A stretch of DNA of 64,000 nt from Chitinophaga sp. XS-30 (GTDB taxonomy: Bacteria; Bacteroidota; Bacteroidia; Chitinophagales; Chitinophagaceae). Made by a program: the position numbers and the translations under genes. The notes below the pieces were generated by a model. It saw only the letters and a program-made list of their open reading frames with translations, had not been told where the DNA came from and did not search any database. Location of the stretch: NCBI RefSeq assembly GCF_008086345.1, contig NZ_CP043006.1:1424032-1488031 (forward strand), written 5' to 3'. Of the stretch, positions 9,252 through 18,090 are shown piece after piece (positions within the stretch are counted from its first letter, which is position 1; the number at the start of each line of letters is the position of its first letter).

Positions 9252-10415
9252 TTACTGTATCTGTCCCCAGAAGAATATTTCCGCGATGGTTACCTGGGGG
9301 CCGCCGCCGTAGGTGGCCAGCGTTTTCCAGCGTACATAGCGGTATGGCGGGGGAACAAAATCGAGGTCATGATCTTCGCCGAGCACATGAGCGGCATTGA
9401 TCTCTTCGGCCGTCGGGGTGCCGGAAGGCTGGTAGTTGCTGAATTTTCCCAGCAGGTGCCAGTTGTTCCAGCCTCCATCCGGGTCGGGATCATTGGAACC
9501 GTAAAGCTCGTACACCTTTACATTCCCCCCGGTGAAAGTATAGTTGGGAAGGCGCTGGTGCATTCTCACACGGCTAAGCACTACGGATACACCCAGGTCT
9601 ACCGTGAACCATTGCGGTGTGAGCGTGTTGTGCTTTGATGCGAAGATGCTGCCGATGTCTCCATCCCACATCCTTTCAATAGGATATTGCGGTTCCACCG
9701 GATCATAAGTATCAGTGGGGAGGCGGACAGCCGCAAAGGGCTTCGGGATGATCTCTTCGAAGAAAGGTGTGAGCGTGGCAAGGAGTGTGTCAGAGCGGTT
9801 ATTCCAACGGTCCCGCAGATAAACAGCGAAGCGCTTTTCCGTGGGTGGCAGACCTCTGAAGGATAGCACACCCTGTGGCGCCCTGGTGTAGAAGGCCTGC
9901 AGTTCCGTCCAGAACCCCTGCCCGCTGGTATCCGCCAGCAATATCACGGTCAGGTTCGCTTCCAGGGGATTTTTGAAGCGCATTTTCACACCGCCGAAGG
10001 CGGCTTCTATTGTCAGGGAATCGAATACGGTGCGCACCGGGGGAAGTAGCGGAGTAACGGAGATGGTGACCGGCTCGGATGATCTTTCATTTTTGCCGAC
10101 GCTGTACAGTTGTATATCGTATTTGCTGGTATCGCCAAATCCGTTCAGCATCAGGGTATCCGAATAAATGGAGGACTTCGCTTCCATGCGTACGCCCGGC
10201 CTGATATCGTACACGGCTTTCACGTATTGCAGTCCCGGATCTTTGGGCAGTTTGTAGGTCAATATCGCGCCGCCGGGAGTGCTTACTACTTTGATATCGC
10301 TGATCTGTGCGGGAATGGCGGTTGAAGTGTCGATATGGTCCAGCCGGTCCATTTCCTTGCAACCTGCCCATAAGAGGAACCCTGCGCAGGTTGAGATATA
10401 TAATAGCTTTTTCAT
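9252..10415 (-). CDS. DUF5000-type lipoprotein (SusE/F position)
   Basis: The 387-residue lipoprotein (LLWAGC, Cys about 19) has the architecture of the DUF4959-DUF5126-DUF5000 family found after susD genes. There are two beta-sandwich-like regions, then a discoidin-like C-terminus (about 240-387) with RMWDGDIGSIFAS, WFTVDLGVSVVLSRVRMHQR and YRYVRWKTLA. It probably binds glycan at the cell surface beside the SusCD complex. A 9-bp hairpin (10442-10465) lies between it and susD, and its start region resembles the repeat unit described for 12413-12550. Confidence 0.87.
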   Translation of the reverse strand: MKKLLYISTCAGFLLWAGCKEMDRLDHIDTSTAIPAQISDIKVVSTPGGAILTYKLPKDPGLQYVKAVYDIRPGVRMEAKSSIYSDTLMLNGFGDTSKYDIQLYSVGKNERSSEPVTISVTPLLPPVRTVFDSLTIEAAFGGVKMRFKNPLEANLTVILLADTSGQGFWTELQAFYTRAPQGVLSFRGLPPTEKRFAVYLRDRWNNRSDTLLATLTPFFEEIIPKPFAAVRLPTDTYDPVEPQYPIERMWDGDIGSIFASKHNTLTPQWFTVDLGVSVVLSRVRMHQRLPNYTFTGGNVKVYELYGSNDPDPDGGWNNWHLLGKFSNYQPSGTPTAEEINAAHVLGEDHDLDFVPPPYRYVRWKTLATYGGGPQVTIAEIFFWGQIQ

Positions 10416-10430
10416 CAGTTCATATTTTAG

Positions 10431-10470
10431 TTTTTACGGGTCAGATGAAATGGTTATTTCATCTGTTCAT
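10431..10470 (-). repeat. Intergenic hairpin repeat, single copy
   Basis: CAGATGAAA (10442-10450) pairs perfectly with TTTCATCTG (10457-10465). On the minus strand the unit lies between the susD stop and the start of the next lipoprotein. It shares its flanks with the three-copy array at 12413-12550 and has a 17-base segment (10431-10447) identical to 59828-59844. Confidence 0.8.
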
Positions 10471-10479
10471 TTTAAGTAT

Positions 10480-12396
10480 TTACCAACCGATGTTCTGTAC
10501 CAGGTTCCGGTTGTTCACGATCGTGGCTTCCCGGATGGGGAAGAAATAGTCTTTCAGGCTGAAGGTCTGGTTGAACAACACTTTCGGACGGTAGAAGAAA
10601 GATTCTGCTGACTGTTCTATATCCCATCCTTCTATCGGGCGCCGGTATTCGCCGACGGCGGTTTTCCAGCGGCGGATGTCCCAGAACCGTTGTCCTTCGA
10701 AGGCCAGTTCTATCAGTTGTTCCTGGTGGATGATCTCCCGCATTCCTTCGGGGGTAGCGTATTTCCCGGGCAATGTGGACCAGGTGTCCCAGGAGTATTG
10801 TACATCTTCCAATCCCGCGCGTTTGCGTACCAGGTTGATGTATTGATGTACTTCAGGCGTGGGGCCTTCCGATTCGTTCAGGGCTTCTGCATACATCAGA
10901 TAGAGGTGAGCGAGGCGGATGACGGGCCAGGGATAGGAAGTGATCGTGTAATCAGAAACGGAGGAGCCCTGTGTGTTCTGGAAGTGCACATATTTTTTGA
11001 TGAAATATCCCGTCACTGATCCTTTGTCCGGCTGCACCTTGCCGTTGGGTTGCCCTTTTTTGGCGGCAACGTAGTAAAGTGTGGCAGGATTGGCGTCATC
11101 GTACTGTCCCTGTCCGTACCATACTCCGCCATCGAATCCAAGGTTGGCGTAGAAACGCGGTTCGCGGTTGAAGTTCAGCGAAGCTGTCGTATAGCCGTTC
11201 CGGATATACAGCGCTTCATCAGGCTCGGCGCTGCGCAATGCATATTTGTTGGCCGCCCATGTTTTGTCTTCTGTGATCGGTACGCCTTTATCCGAATAGA
11301 ACATTTCAACGATCTTCAGCGGTGGCGCCAGTTCAGACACGATGCGCGGGTTATCGATATAGCGGTGGTCCACATTCGGCGTAGCCACTCTCTGGATCAG
11401 GCTGGCGATGCTCTGGGTGTTGGCCCAGATGATCTCGCTGTTCCATCTTTCTGTGAATACGTTGCGGATGGCCAGCTGTGTTTTGGTCGTATCGGTGAGA
11501 TTGTACTGCTGTACATTGGGCCTGTATTCATAAAGGGCCAGGCCGGCATCGTGGCAAACATCGATCGCTTCCCGGCAGGCCGTCACGGCGGAGTCCCACT
11601 TGGCGGCGGACACGGTGGTATTGAACAGTTGTACGCCATTATTGTTTTTCAGGGTGGCCTGGTCTCCGTTGCCGTTAAAAAGCGGGCTGGCGGCTGTTAC
11701 CAGTACTTTGGCCTTCAGCGAGTAGGCGATCGGCTTTGTAATGCGGCCGAGCATTCTGGCAGGATTGGCGATGTTCAGCGGCAGCTCGTCCTTGGCTTCA
11801 TCCAGCAGTTGCGTGATATAGCGGAAGCAGGAATCCACGGGATCACGATACACTTTCACCCGGTCTATATCCACATCAATCGGCAGGTTTTCTTTGATGA
11901 TGGGGATGGGCCCGTACATTCTCACGAGATAGAAGTGATACCAGGCTTTGAGGAATTTCACTTCTGCGATCCATTCTTTCCGTTCATTGATCTCAAGGTC
12001 CGGTACCTTGCCGATGTTTTCGAGGAAGATGTTGCAATCGCGGAGACCTCTGTACAGGCTTGTCCAGGAGCCTTCGCCGTAGGGGTTTACGGTATTTTGC
12101 AATCCGCGGGCGATGTTGAAAATATTGTGATCGAACTCAGGGAAGCCGGGGTCTGTCAGCGCCCACATCTCATCCCCACCCAGAATTGCAGGGTCCGCGG
12201 TGAGATCACCGTCCCTGGGCATATACGAATAACAGGTGTACAGGAATTTTTCCGCTTCTGTACGCATGGTAAACGCATTATCGATCGTGGAGATGTTGTC
12301 CGGCACCACATCGAGGTATTTGGCGCAGGAACCGAATACCGTCAGGGCAACGAGCATGCATCCTGCTATACGTTTGCTGTTCATTATCTTTTTCAT
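10480..12396 (-). CDS. RagB/SusD family outer-membrane lipoprotein
   Basis: This 638-residue SusD homologue is the lid lipoprotein that captures oligosaccharide over the SusC pore. It has a lipobox (VFGSC, Cys about 24) and the SusD N-terminal pattern KYLDVVPDN. TPR-like helical segments follow (AEVKFLKAWYHFYLVRMYGPIPII), then the C-terminal RagB region (YLMYAEALNESEG, LIELAFEGQRFWDIRRWK). The start is the ATGAAAAAG that terminates a repeat copy; the short ATGAAC before it is closed by TGA. It pairs with the susC gene immediately upstream on the same strand. Confidence 0.95.
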   Translation of the reverse strand: MKKIMNSKRIAGCMLVALTVFGSCAKYLDVVPDNISTIDNAFTMRTEAEKFLYTCYSYMPRDGDLTADPAILGGDEMWALTDPGFPEFDHNIFNIARGLQNTVNPYGEGSWTSLYRGLRDCNIFLENIGKVPDLEINERKEWIAEVKFLKAWYHFYLVRMYGPIPIIKENLPIDVDIDRVKVYRDPVDSCFRYITQLLDEAKDELPLNIANPARMLGRITKPIAYSLKAKVLVTAASPLFNGNGDQATLKNNNGVQLFNTTVSAAKWDSAVTACREAIDVCHDAGLALYEYRPNVQQYNLTDTTKTQLAIRNVFTERWNSEIIWANTQSIASLIQRVATPNVDHRYIDNPRIVSELAPPLKIVEMFYSDKGVPITEDKTWAANKYALRSAEPDEALYIRNGYTTASLNFNREPRFYANLGFDGGVWYGQGQYDDANPATLYYVAAKKGQPNGKVQPDKGSVTGYFIKKYVHFQNTQGSSVSDYTITSYPWPVIRLAHLYLMYAEALNESEGPTPEVHQYINLVRKRAGLEDVQYSWDTWSTLPGKYATPEGMREIIHQEQLIELAFEGQRFWDIRRWKTAVGEYRRPIEGWDIEQSAESFFYRPKVLFNQTFSLKDYFFPIREATIVNNRNLVQNIGW

Positions 12397-12412
12397 CCGT
12401 TCATATTTAGTT

Positions 12413-12550
12413 TTCTACGGGCCGGATGGAATGTTATTTCATCCGTTCATATTTGATTTTTGCAGGTCAGATGGAATGTTATTTCATCCGTTCATGTTTG
12501 ATTTTTTGCAGGCCGGATGGAATCCTATTTCATCCGTTCATGTTTATTTT
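12413..12550 (-). repeat. Three tandem hairpin repeats in the susC-susD gap
   Basis: Three copies with a period of 45-46 bp place hairpins at 12423-12445, 12468-12490 and 12514-12536 (9-bp arms of the type CGGATGGAA/TTTCATCCG, with one wobble or mismatch). On the minus strand each copy reads ATGAAC-GGATGAAATAA, so it contains a start codon followed at once by a stop. The fourth, partial copy becomes the real susD start. The array could set the susC:susD ratio by RNA folding, reinitiation or partial termination. Confidence 0.85.
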
Positions 12551-12566
12551 TCAGCTAAGCATTCAT

Positions 12567-15500
12567 TTAGTTAAAGGTCACATTCGCGCCGATGTTGAAA
12601 ACACGCTGTACAGGATATCCGAGGCCATTGCCGGCCATTTCCACATCCCACATTTTAAACTTGCTGAACAGCAGCAGGTTTGTACCGGTGAGGTAGAGGC
12701 GGACATTGCTGGTATGCAGCCTGCGCTGGATGTTCTGCGGCAGCGTATAACCCACTTCCAGCTGCTTCAGCCGGAGGAATGCGGCATCGCGCATGAACCA
12801 GGTGCTGGTCTGATTATTATTGTTGTTCAGCGTTGCGCTTAGCCTGGGCCAGATGGCGTAGATGTTCTGATTGTCTTCAGACCAGTGGCTTTCCGCATAT
12901 GCCTGGAGCAGTTGTGTTTCGTTCTGGGCGGCAATGTTATTGTCCCGTTTGAATGGAGAGGTGGCATTCGCATCTATCCAGAACGACTGGTTGGCAGCTC
13001 CCTGGAAGAAAGCGGAGAGATCGTAATTTTTATAGCGCAGCGAGAACCCGGCGCCGTAAATGATCTCCGGTACCAGCGGGTAGCCGATGGGCACCTGGTC
13101 TGCTTCCGTGATCTTGCCGTCCCGGTTCACATCCATGTATTTGATATCGCCGCCGCCATATACAGCGCCGAATTCCTGGCGGGGCGAGTTGGCGGCTTCC
13201 TTGTCATCCACGAACAGCCGCTCTGCGATGTAGCCGAACTGCTGGTTGAGGGAATTGCCCACACGGTAGCGCCAGAACTCGGCGTACTGCGGTTCTTCGA
13301 ATACCCGGTATTTGCTGGTGGCATAGGTGAAATTCCCGCGCACGGAAAGCCAGAGGTCTTTGGTCCAGGATTGCCCGTAATCCAGTGAAAGGTCCACACC
13401 CTGCCCTGAAGCTTCGCCCACATTAGCCCTGATGGGTGCGGAGAGGCCCATGGTATTGGGGATGGCTTCACGGGTCATCAATATGTTATCCCGGTATTCT
13501 GAAAAGTATTCTGCAATGATGTTGATCTTGCCGAAAAGGCCCAGCTCCATGGCCACGTTCTGTTTGCGGGCTGTTTCCCAACTGATCTCGGTATTGGAAT
13601 AGCGGGATACAAGGATGCCGTTCTTGAACTCGTCCAGTTCTCGGCCGAAGCGGGCGCCTCTGCCGGAGTTGTTCATATCTACATTGGAGAGATAGAAGAA
13701 ACGGTCCTGTGCCGTACCGATCTGGTCATTGCCGACCATTCCGTAAGAGTAACGCAAACGCAGATTGGAAACCGTTTTCAGCATTGGTTCCCAGAATTTT
13801 TCCCGGGAAATGCTCCAGGCCGCACCGCCGGAAGGGAAGAAGCCGAACCGGTTGCTTTTGTAAAATCTTTCCGAGCCATTGTATCCGAAATTGAATTCGG
13901 CAAAGTAGCGGTTGTCATAGGAGTAGGTAGCGCGACCGGAAAGCCCTACGTTCCGGGAGGGGAGCGATTGCTGAAGGTCACCGGCATTGGCATTGAGGCT
14001 CTGTCGGGTGATGAACACCAGCAGGCCGCTAACGCCGTGTTTGGCGAAATCGCGGTTGTAGTTCACCATGGACTCCATGTAAAAAGTGGAGTTCAGTGTT
14101 TTGGGACCTTCATTGTAACCGAGGTATTCCGTACCATCATCGTTGATCTTTGATATCGTATAGCTGTCGCTTAACCGGTCATAGCTGGCAATGTTGTACC
14201 AGAAGGGGTTGTAAAAGCGGTTGACATCGAAGTTGGAGGTGCGGTTGGTATTCATCATGGTTCTGACGGAAAGCCCTTTCACCAGTGCGCTCAGGTCCTG
14301 CTTCAGTTCAAACTGTGCCAGCATCTGGGCGCGGGATTGGTCACGATAGCCTCTCACCATGTCCGCATAAGGGTTCAGGTATTCGCCGCGTTCGCCGTAA
14401 TTTCCGAACATGATATGGCGGATATGCTTGTGCTGTTCGTCTACCGGATAATAGGCCGGGAACAGTACGGGATTGGACTGCATGATCTTGCGGTACATGC
14501 CCGCACCGCCGTCTATCGGTCCCGTATAGTCGTCGAAGTTACCACTGAGCCTTACGATCAGTTCGGTTGATTTGGTGAGATCAATGTTCACATTGGCGCG
14601 CAGGGAATAGTTCTTCAGATCGATATTATTATTGAAGTTATTGCGCTTGTCCACTTTCAGTATGCCATTATCTCTGCTGAAGGAGCCCGCCACATAATAC
14701 CTGGCTACGTTCCCGCCGCCGCTTACATTGAGGTTCACGCGCTGGTTCATGGTATTGTCTTTGAACAGCATTTCCCTCCAGTCGTTAGCAGGGTACACGA
14801 GCGGGTTCATGCCGGCAGCGGTATTGGCGATCTTTTCTTCCGTATAGGGAAGTGTGCCGAGAGGGTTGCGCGTCAATACCGCTTCGTTGTGCAGTTTCAT
14901 ATAGGTGACAGGGTCGGCCAGTTCGATATTCTGCGTAGGTGCGGAGATTGAATTTTCAAGGCGGAAGGAGATCTTGGCTTTTCCGGCAACCCCCTGTTTG
15001 GTAGTAACGAGGATGATGCCGTTAGCGCCACGGGCGCCGTAGAGTGCAGTAGCCGTGGCATCTTTCATGATGGAGAAGCTGGCGATATCGTCCGGTTGCA
15101 GGCGGGCGAGGTCTGTGGTGGTCAGCTCAATACCATCGATAAGGATAAGCGGGCGGGTATTGTTGCCAAAGGTGGTAATGCCGCGTACGAAGAAGTCCGC
15201 ATTATCTGCGCCTGGCTCACCGCTCCGCTGATAGGCGATCACACCGGCCAGGCGTCCGGCCAGGGCGGTGGTCAGGTTGCTGGAAGGCACTTTCAGGTCT
15301 TTGGGATTGATGGTCGTGATGGAGCCGATAACACTTTCTTTTTTCTGCACCCCGAAGGCAACGATGGTGACTTCATTGAGAGCGTTGGCAGGGTTGGGCT
15401 CCATCTTTACATCCAGCGTGCTTCTTTTGCCGACGGTGATCCTGCGGGTAATAAAGCCCAGGAAGGAGAACACCAGCACCTCATCATCGTTATTGATCTG

Positions 15501-16025
15501 CAGGGTATATTTTCCTTCGGCATCCGTAACCGCGCCGCGGGTGGTGCCATCCACTTTTACGGTGGCGCCGGGAAGCCCGCCGTTCTCATCGTAGATCTTG
15601 CCTGTGAGAACGCGTTGCTGAGCCGGAGCTGCAGGAGAAAGCGGAGCATCGTATTGCACAACGATCTCGTCTCCCAATACCCTGTAGCTGATCCGTTGCC
15701 CCTGGAAACATTTGTTCAGCACATCTTTCAGCTTGTTGTTTTTTGCGGTTACGTTTACTTTGACGGTGCTGGCGGCGATCTGCCCGTTGTAGGTGAATTT
15801 CACGGACGCGGCATCTGCGATCTTTTCCAGCGCCGGGCCGAGCAGCTCATTCTTCAGGTTGATCGTTACCTGTTTGTCCAGCAACTCCTGCCCCCTGGCA
15901 TGGCCCGCCAGAACGGTGAGTGCCGTGGAACACAACAGGCAGAAAATAAAGAAACCATGCTTCAGGGAACACAGCACTTTACCCCTGCCTGACAGGGCGT
16001 ACTTTTTTTTCATACTTTTACGCAT
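12567..16025 (-). CDS. SusC/RagA family TonB-linked receptor with STN domain
   Basis: The 1152-residue outer-membrane transporter has a signal peptide (about 1-45) and a secretin/TonB short N-terminal domain (about 50-123, the part that signals to FecR). A carboxypeptidase-D-regulatory-like domain follows (about 138-225, LTGKIYDENGGLPGATVKVDG). The plug carries PLILIDGIEL and SIMKDATATALYGARGANGIILV, which is the SusC/RagA signature. The rest is a 22-strand-type barrel ending in VTFN. An internal ATG four codons in (MKKKYAL) is an equally good start. With the sigma factor and FecR upstream it forms a trans-envelope induction system for an imported glycan. Confidence 0.95.
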   Translation of the reverse strand: MRKSMKKKYALSGRGKVLCSLKHGFFIFCLLCSTALTVLAGHARGQELLDKQVTINLKNELLGPALEKIADAASVKFTYNGQIAASTVKVNVTAKNNKLKDVLNKCFQGQRISYRVLGDEIVVQYDAPLSPAAPAQQRVLTGKIYDENGGLPGATVKVDGTTRGAVTDAEGKYTLQINNDDEVLVFSFLGFITRRITVGKRSTLDVKMEPNPANALNEVTIVAFGVQKKESVIGSITTINPKDLKVPSSNLTTALAGRLAGVIAYQRSGEPGADNADFFVRGITTFGNNTRPLILIDGIELTTTDLARLQPDDIASFSIMKDATATALYGARGANGIILVTTKQGVAGKAKISFRLENSISAPTQNIELADPVTYMKLHNEAVLTRNPLGTLPYTEEKIANTAAGMNPLVYPANDWREMLFKDNTMNQRVNLNVSGGGNVARYYVAGSFSRDNGILKVDKRNNFNNNIDLKNYSLRANVNIDLTKSTELIVRLSGNFDDYTGPIDGGAGMYRKIMQSNPVLFPAYYPVDEQHKHIRHIMFGNYGERGEYLNPYADMVRGYRDQSRAQMLAQFELKQDLSALVKGLSVRTMMNTNRTSNFDVNRFYNPFWYNIASYDRLSDSYTISKINDDGTEYLGYNEGPKTLNSTFYMESMVNYNRDFAKHGVSGLLVFITRQSLNANAGDLQQSLPSRNVGLSGRATYSYDNRYFAEFNFGYNGSERFYKSNRFGFFPSGGAAWSISREKFWEPMLKTVSNLRLRYSYGMVGNDQIGTAQDRFFYLSNVDMNNSGRGARFGRELDEFKNGILVSRYSNTEISWETARKQNVAMELGLFGKINIIAEYFSEYRDNILMTREAIPNTMGLSAPIRANVGEASGQGVDLSLDYGQSWTKDLWLSVRGNFTYATSKYRVFEEPQYAEFWRYRVGNSLNQQFGYIAERLFVDDKEAANSPRQEFGAVYGGGDIKYMDVNRDGKITEADQVPIGYPLVPEIIYGAGFSLRYKNYDLSAFFQGAANQSFWIDANATSPFKRDNNIAAQNETQLLQAYAESHWSEDNQNIYAIWPRLSATLNNNNNQTSTWFMRDAAFLRLKQLEVGYTLPQNIQRRLHTSNVRLYLTGTNLLLFSKFKMWDVEMAGNGLGYPVQRVFNIGANVTFN

Positions 16026-16172
16026 ATTTAATTGTTAGATAATGGCTGTAACGGATGCTGGTTGGCACTTTCGCGTCCGTTATGCAGTTGAATTGTGAAC
16101 ATAGGCACTCCTTTCATGCCCGTGGTGCGGACATCGCGGGTATGAAAGAAATTTTTACAGATCACTTTTCTT

Positions 16173-17129
16173 TCATCGACAAGTTCCTTGTGTAATGATA
16201 TACTGTTCCCCCTTTTTAATGAGACTCGCATTGATAACCAGGCAGAGCTTGTTCAGGAATGCTTCAACATCTTCCCCTGCTTTTAACCTGCCATAGAAGA
16301 GACAGTCGCCTGTTGATCGGTCTGCCGATATTTTCACGCCGAACATATGCTCCAGGTCTTTTCCAATGGCATTGACACTGGTATTCCGGTATTCTATATT
16401 GCCTTCCCTGCGCTGGAGCATGATTGCCGCGTCAGGATAAGCGAAGGTGTGGATCGCGCCATCCGCTTTATTGAAGACCCCTTGTTGCTGTGGTTCCAGT
16501 TTTTGCTGTTGCGGCCCCCGGGCCAGCAACACAGCCCCGGTAAGCAGGGTTACCTCCACTTCCGTATCATCGGCGTATCCCCTGATATTGAAAGATGTGC
16601 CCAATACCCTGGTGCTAAGTTCCCCGGTATGGATCAGGAAGGGACTGCTTTCATTTTTTGCCACTTCAAAGAAGGCTTCGCCTTCAAAAGTGACTTCGCG
16701 CTTTTCTCCGGTAAATTTTTCGGGGTACCGGAAAATGCTGCCCGGCGCCAGCCATACCCATGTGCCATCCGGCAGTTCGATCTTTTTTCGTTCGCCAAAG
16801 CTGGTGGTGACAAGCCGTGTGATTTGCTGCGCGACGGGCTGGTACAGGAGCTTGCGGGTGATGAGGCCCGAGAGGATCAGCAGGATGAATACTGCCGCGT
16901 ATTTCAGGAACGTGAAACGTTTGCGGGGCTTTGTTTTACGGATATGTGCGCGCAGATTGCCAAGCATCCGTTCTTTCAACTGCGTTTTTTCTTCCGTTGA
17001 AGCCACCGGCCATTCCGATACCTTGTCGGCTTCCCCGCGGTACCAGTTGAGTAATTCCTGCCGTTCAGCCTCCGTGGCGGAACCATCAAGATATTTTTCT
17101 ATAAGGTCGTAAATGTTGGTTCTCTCCAT
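16173..17129 (-). CDS. FecR family anti-sigma factor
   Basis: The 318-residue inner-membrane protein has a cytoplasmic N-terminus (IYDLIEKYLDGSATEAERQEL) that would hold the ECF sigma factor and one membrane helix (about 90-107, YAAVFILLILSGLI). The periplasmic FecR domain follows (ELPDGTWVWLAPGSIFRYPEKF, TFEGEAFFEVA), then a C-terminal STN-like segment (VNAIGKDLEHMFGVKI). FecR proteins pass the signal from the STN domain of the cognate SusC to the sigma factor. I chose the ATG at 17129 (MERTNIY); the frame stays open to 17183 but the extra residues do not fit the family. Confidence 0.92.
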   Translation of the reverse strand: MERTNIYDLIEKYLDGSATEAERQELLNWYRGEADKVSEWPVASTEEKTQLKERMLGNLRAHIRKTKPRKRFTFLKYAAVFILLILSGLITRKLLYQPVAQQITRLVTTSFGERKKIELPDGTWVWLAPGSIFRYPEKFTGEKREVTFEGEAFFEVAKNESSPFLIHTGELSTRVLGTSFNIRGYADDTEVEVTLLTGAVLLARGPQQQKLEPQQQGVFNKADGAIHTFAYPDAAIMLQRREGNIEYRNTSVNAIGKDLEHMFGVKISADRSTGDCLFYGRLKAGEDVEAFLNKLCLVINASLIKKGEQYIITQGTCR

Positions 17130-17256
17130 TGAAAAATCGATTTTGCAATGATCGGCAAGTATATAAGTACCATAACCGGGCATGATCCCTTAGTAGGGGC
17201 AGGAAATTTTTCAGGGATTTTTTTGATGAAAAACCGCTGGTGCGGTGGAGGGTAAT

Positions 17257-17841
17257 TTACTGTTGACTGATGAGCAGCAAAAGCATGGGCGCCGAATGCT
17301 TCAGATTGATCCTTATGGTTTTCAATGCTTTCGTCAGATGCGCTTCCGCTGTTTTGGGAGAGATGTTCATCTTCGCAGCGATCTCGGGAATGGTCAATCC
17401 TTCCCGGCGGCTGTATTCGAATACGAGGCGGCATTTTTCGGGAAGCTGTTCCACGATGCCTTCAACATATTCTTTCAGGAAGCGGGCATATATTTTTTCC
17501 TCTTCGTCATTGACGGACCATTTGTGGTAATTGTCCTTCACGATCTCCAGCCGTCTGCGCTGCCGGCGGATATGCTTGAAGACAGAGAACTTGATGGCGG
17601 TAGCCAGGTAACCATTCAGCGTATCGATCCGTACATCGCCTTTCCTGTCCCACAAACTGATAAATACCTCCTGCGTGATCTCTTCCGCCAGCACCTGGTC
17701 TCTTGTAAGATTATAGGCGATGGTGAACAACTTTTCCCAATAACGGTGATAGATCTCGGTAAAAGCCTCCTCCCTCCCCGCAACGAGAAGGCTGATCAAC
17801 TCCTTATCCGAAAAAGTATAACCGGACACTGTTTTGGCCAC
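17257..17841 (-). CDS. ECF RNA polymerase sigma factor (SusCD-associated)
   Basis: The 194-residue protein has sigma region 2 (about 27-95: EEAFTEIYHRYWEKLF, EEITQEVFISLWDRK) and region 4 (about 130-180: LPEKCRLVFEYSRREGLTIPEIAAKMNISPKTAEAHL), with no region 3. This is the Bacteroidota FecI-like ECF type paired with FecR. It heads the operon that continues with fecR, susC, susD and two lipoproteins, and it probably drives those genes when substrate is bound. Confidence 0.94.
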   Translation of the reverse strand: MAKTVSGYTFSDKELISLLVAGREEAFTEIYHRYWEKLFTIAYNLTRDQVLAEEITQEVFISLWDRKGDVRIDTLNGYLATAIKFSVFKHIRRQRRRLEIVKDNYHKWSVNDEEEKIYARFLKEYVEGIVEQLPEKCRLVFEYSRREGLTIPEIAAKMNISPKTAEAHLTKALKTIRINLKHSAPMLLLLISQQ

Positions 17842-18090
17842 AGATTTGAAATTTAATAGCCTCTAAGATTAATACTGCTCGTGGACGACCGGTGCTGCCA
17901 GGTCCTTTTAAAGTTAGGTCCATGTTGCGGGCGGAACACGCCTCCCGTGACCGGCTAAAGTTAGTATTTCATTTTATACGATGATAGTGAAAACAAAAAA
18001 GGACAGACAGTACAGGATGCCGGTTTATTTTGGATAAACGAACTTTAAAAACATTAAAATATCTTTATTTTTATTTACATTTTTGTGTTT

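Noticed and set aside
11050..12456. Long plus-strand frame of 468 codons
   Set aside because: It is antisense to susD, which has full family signatures; the reverse frame is open because of codon usage.
12413..12550. CRISPR array
   Set aside because: Only three units without unique spacers; the whole 45-46 bp unit repeats.
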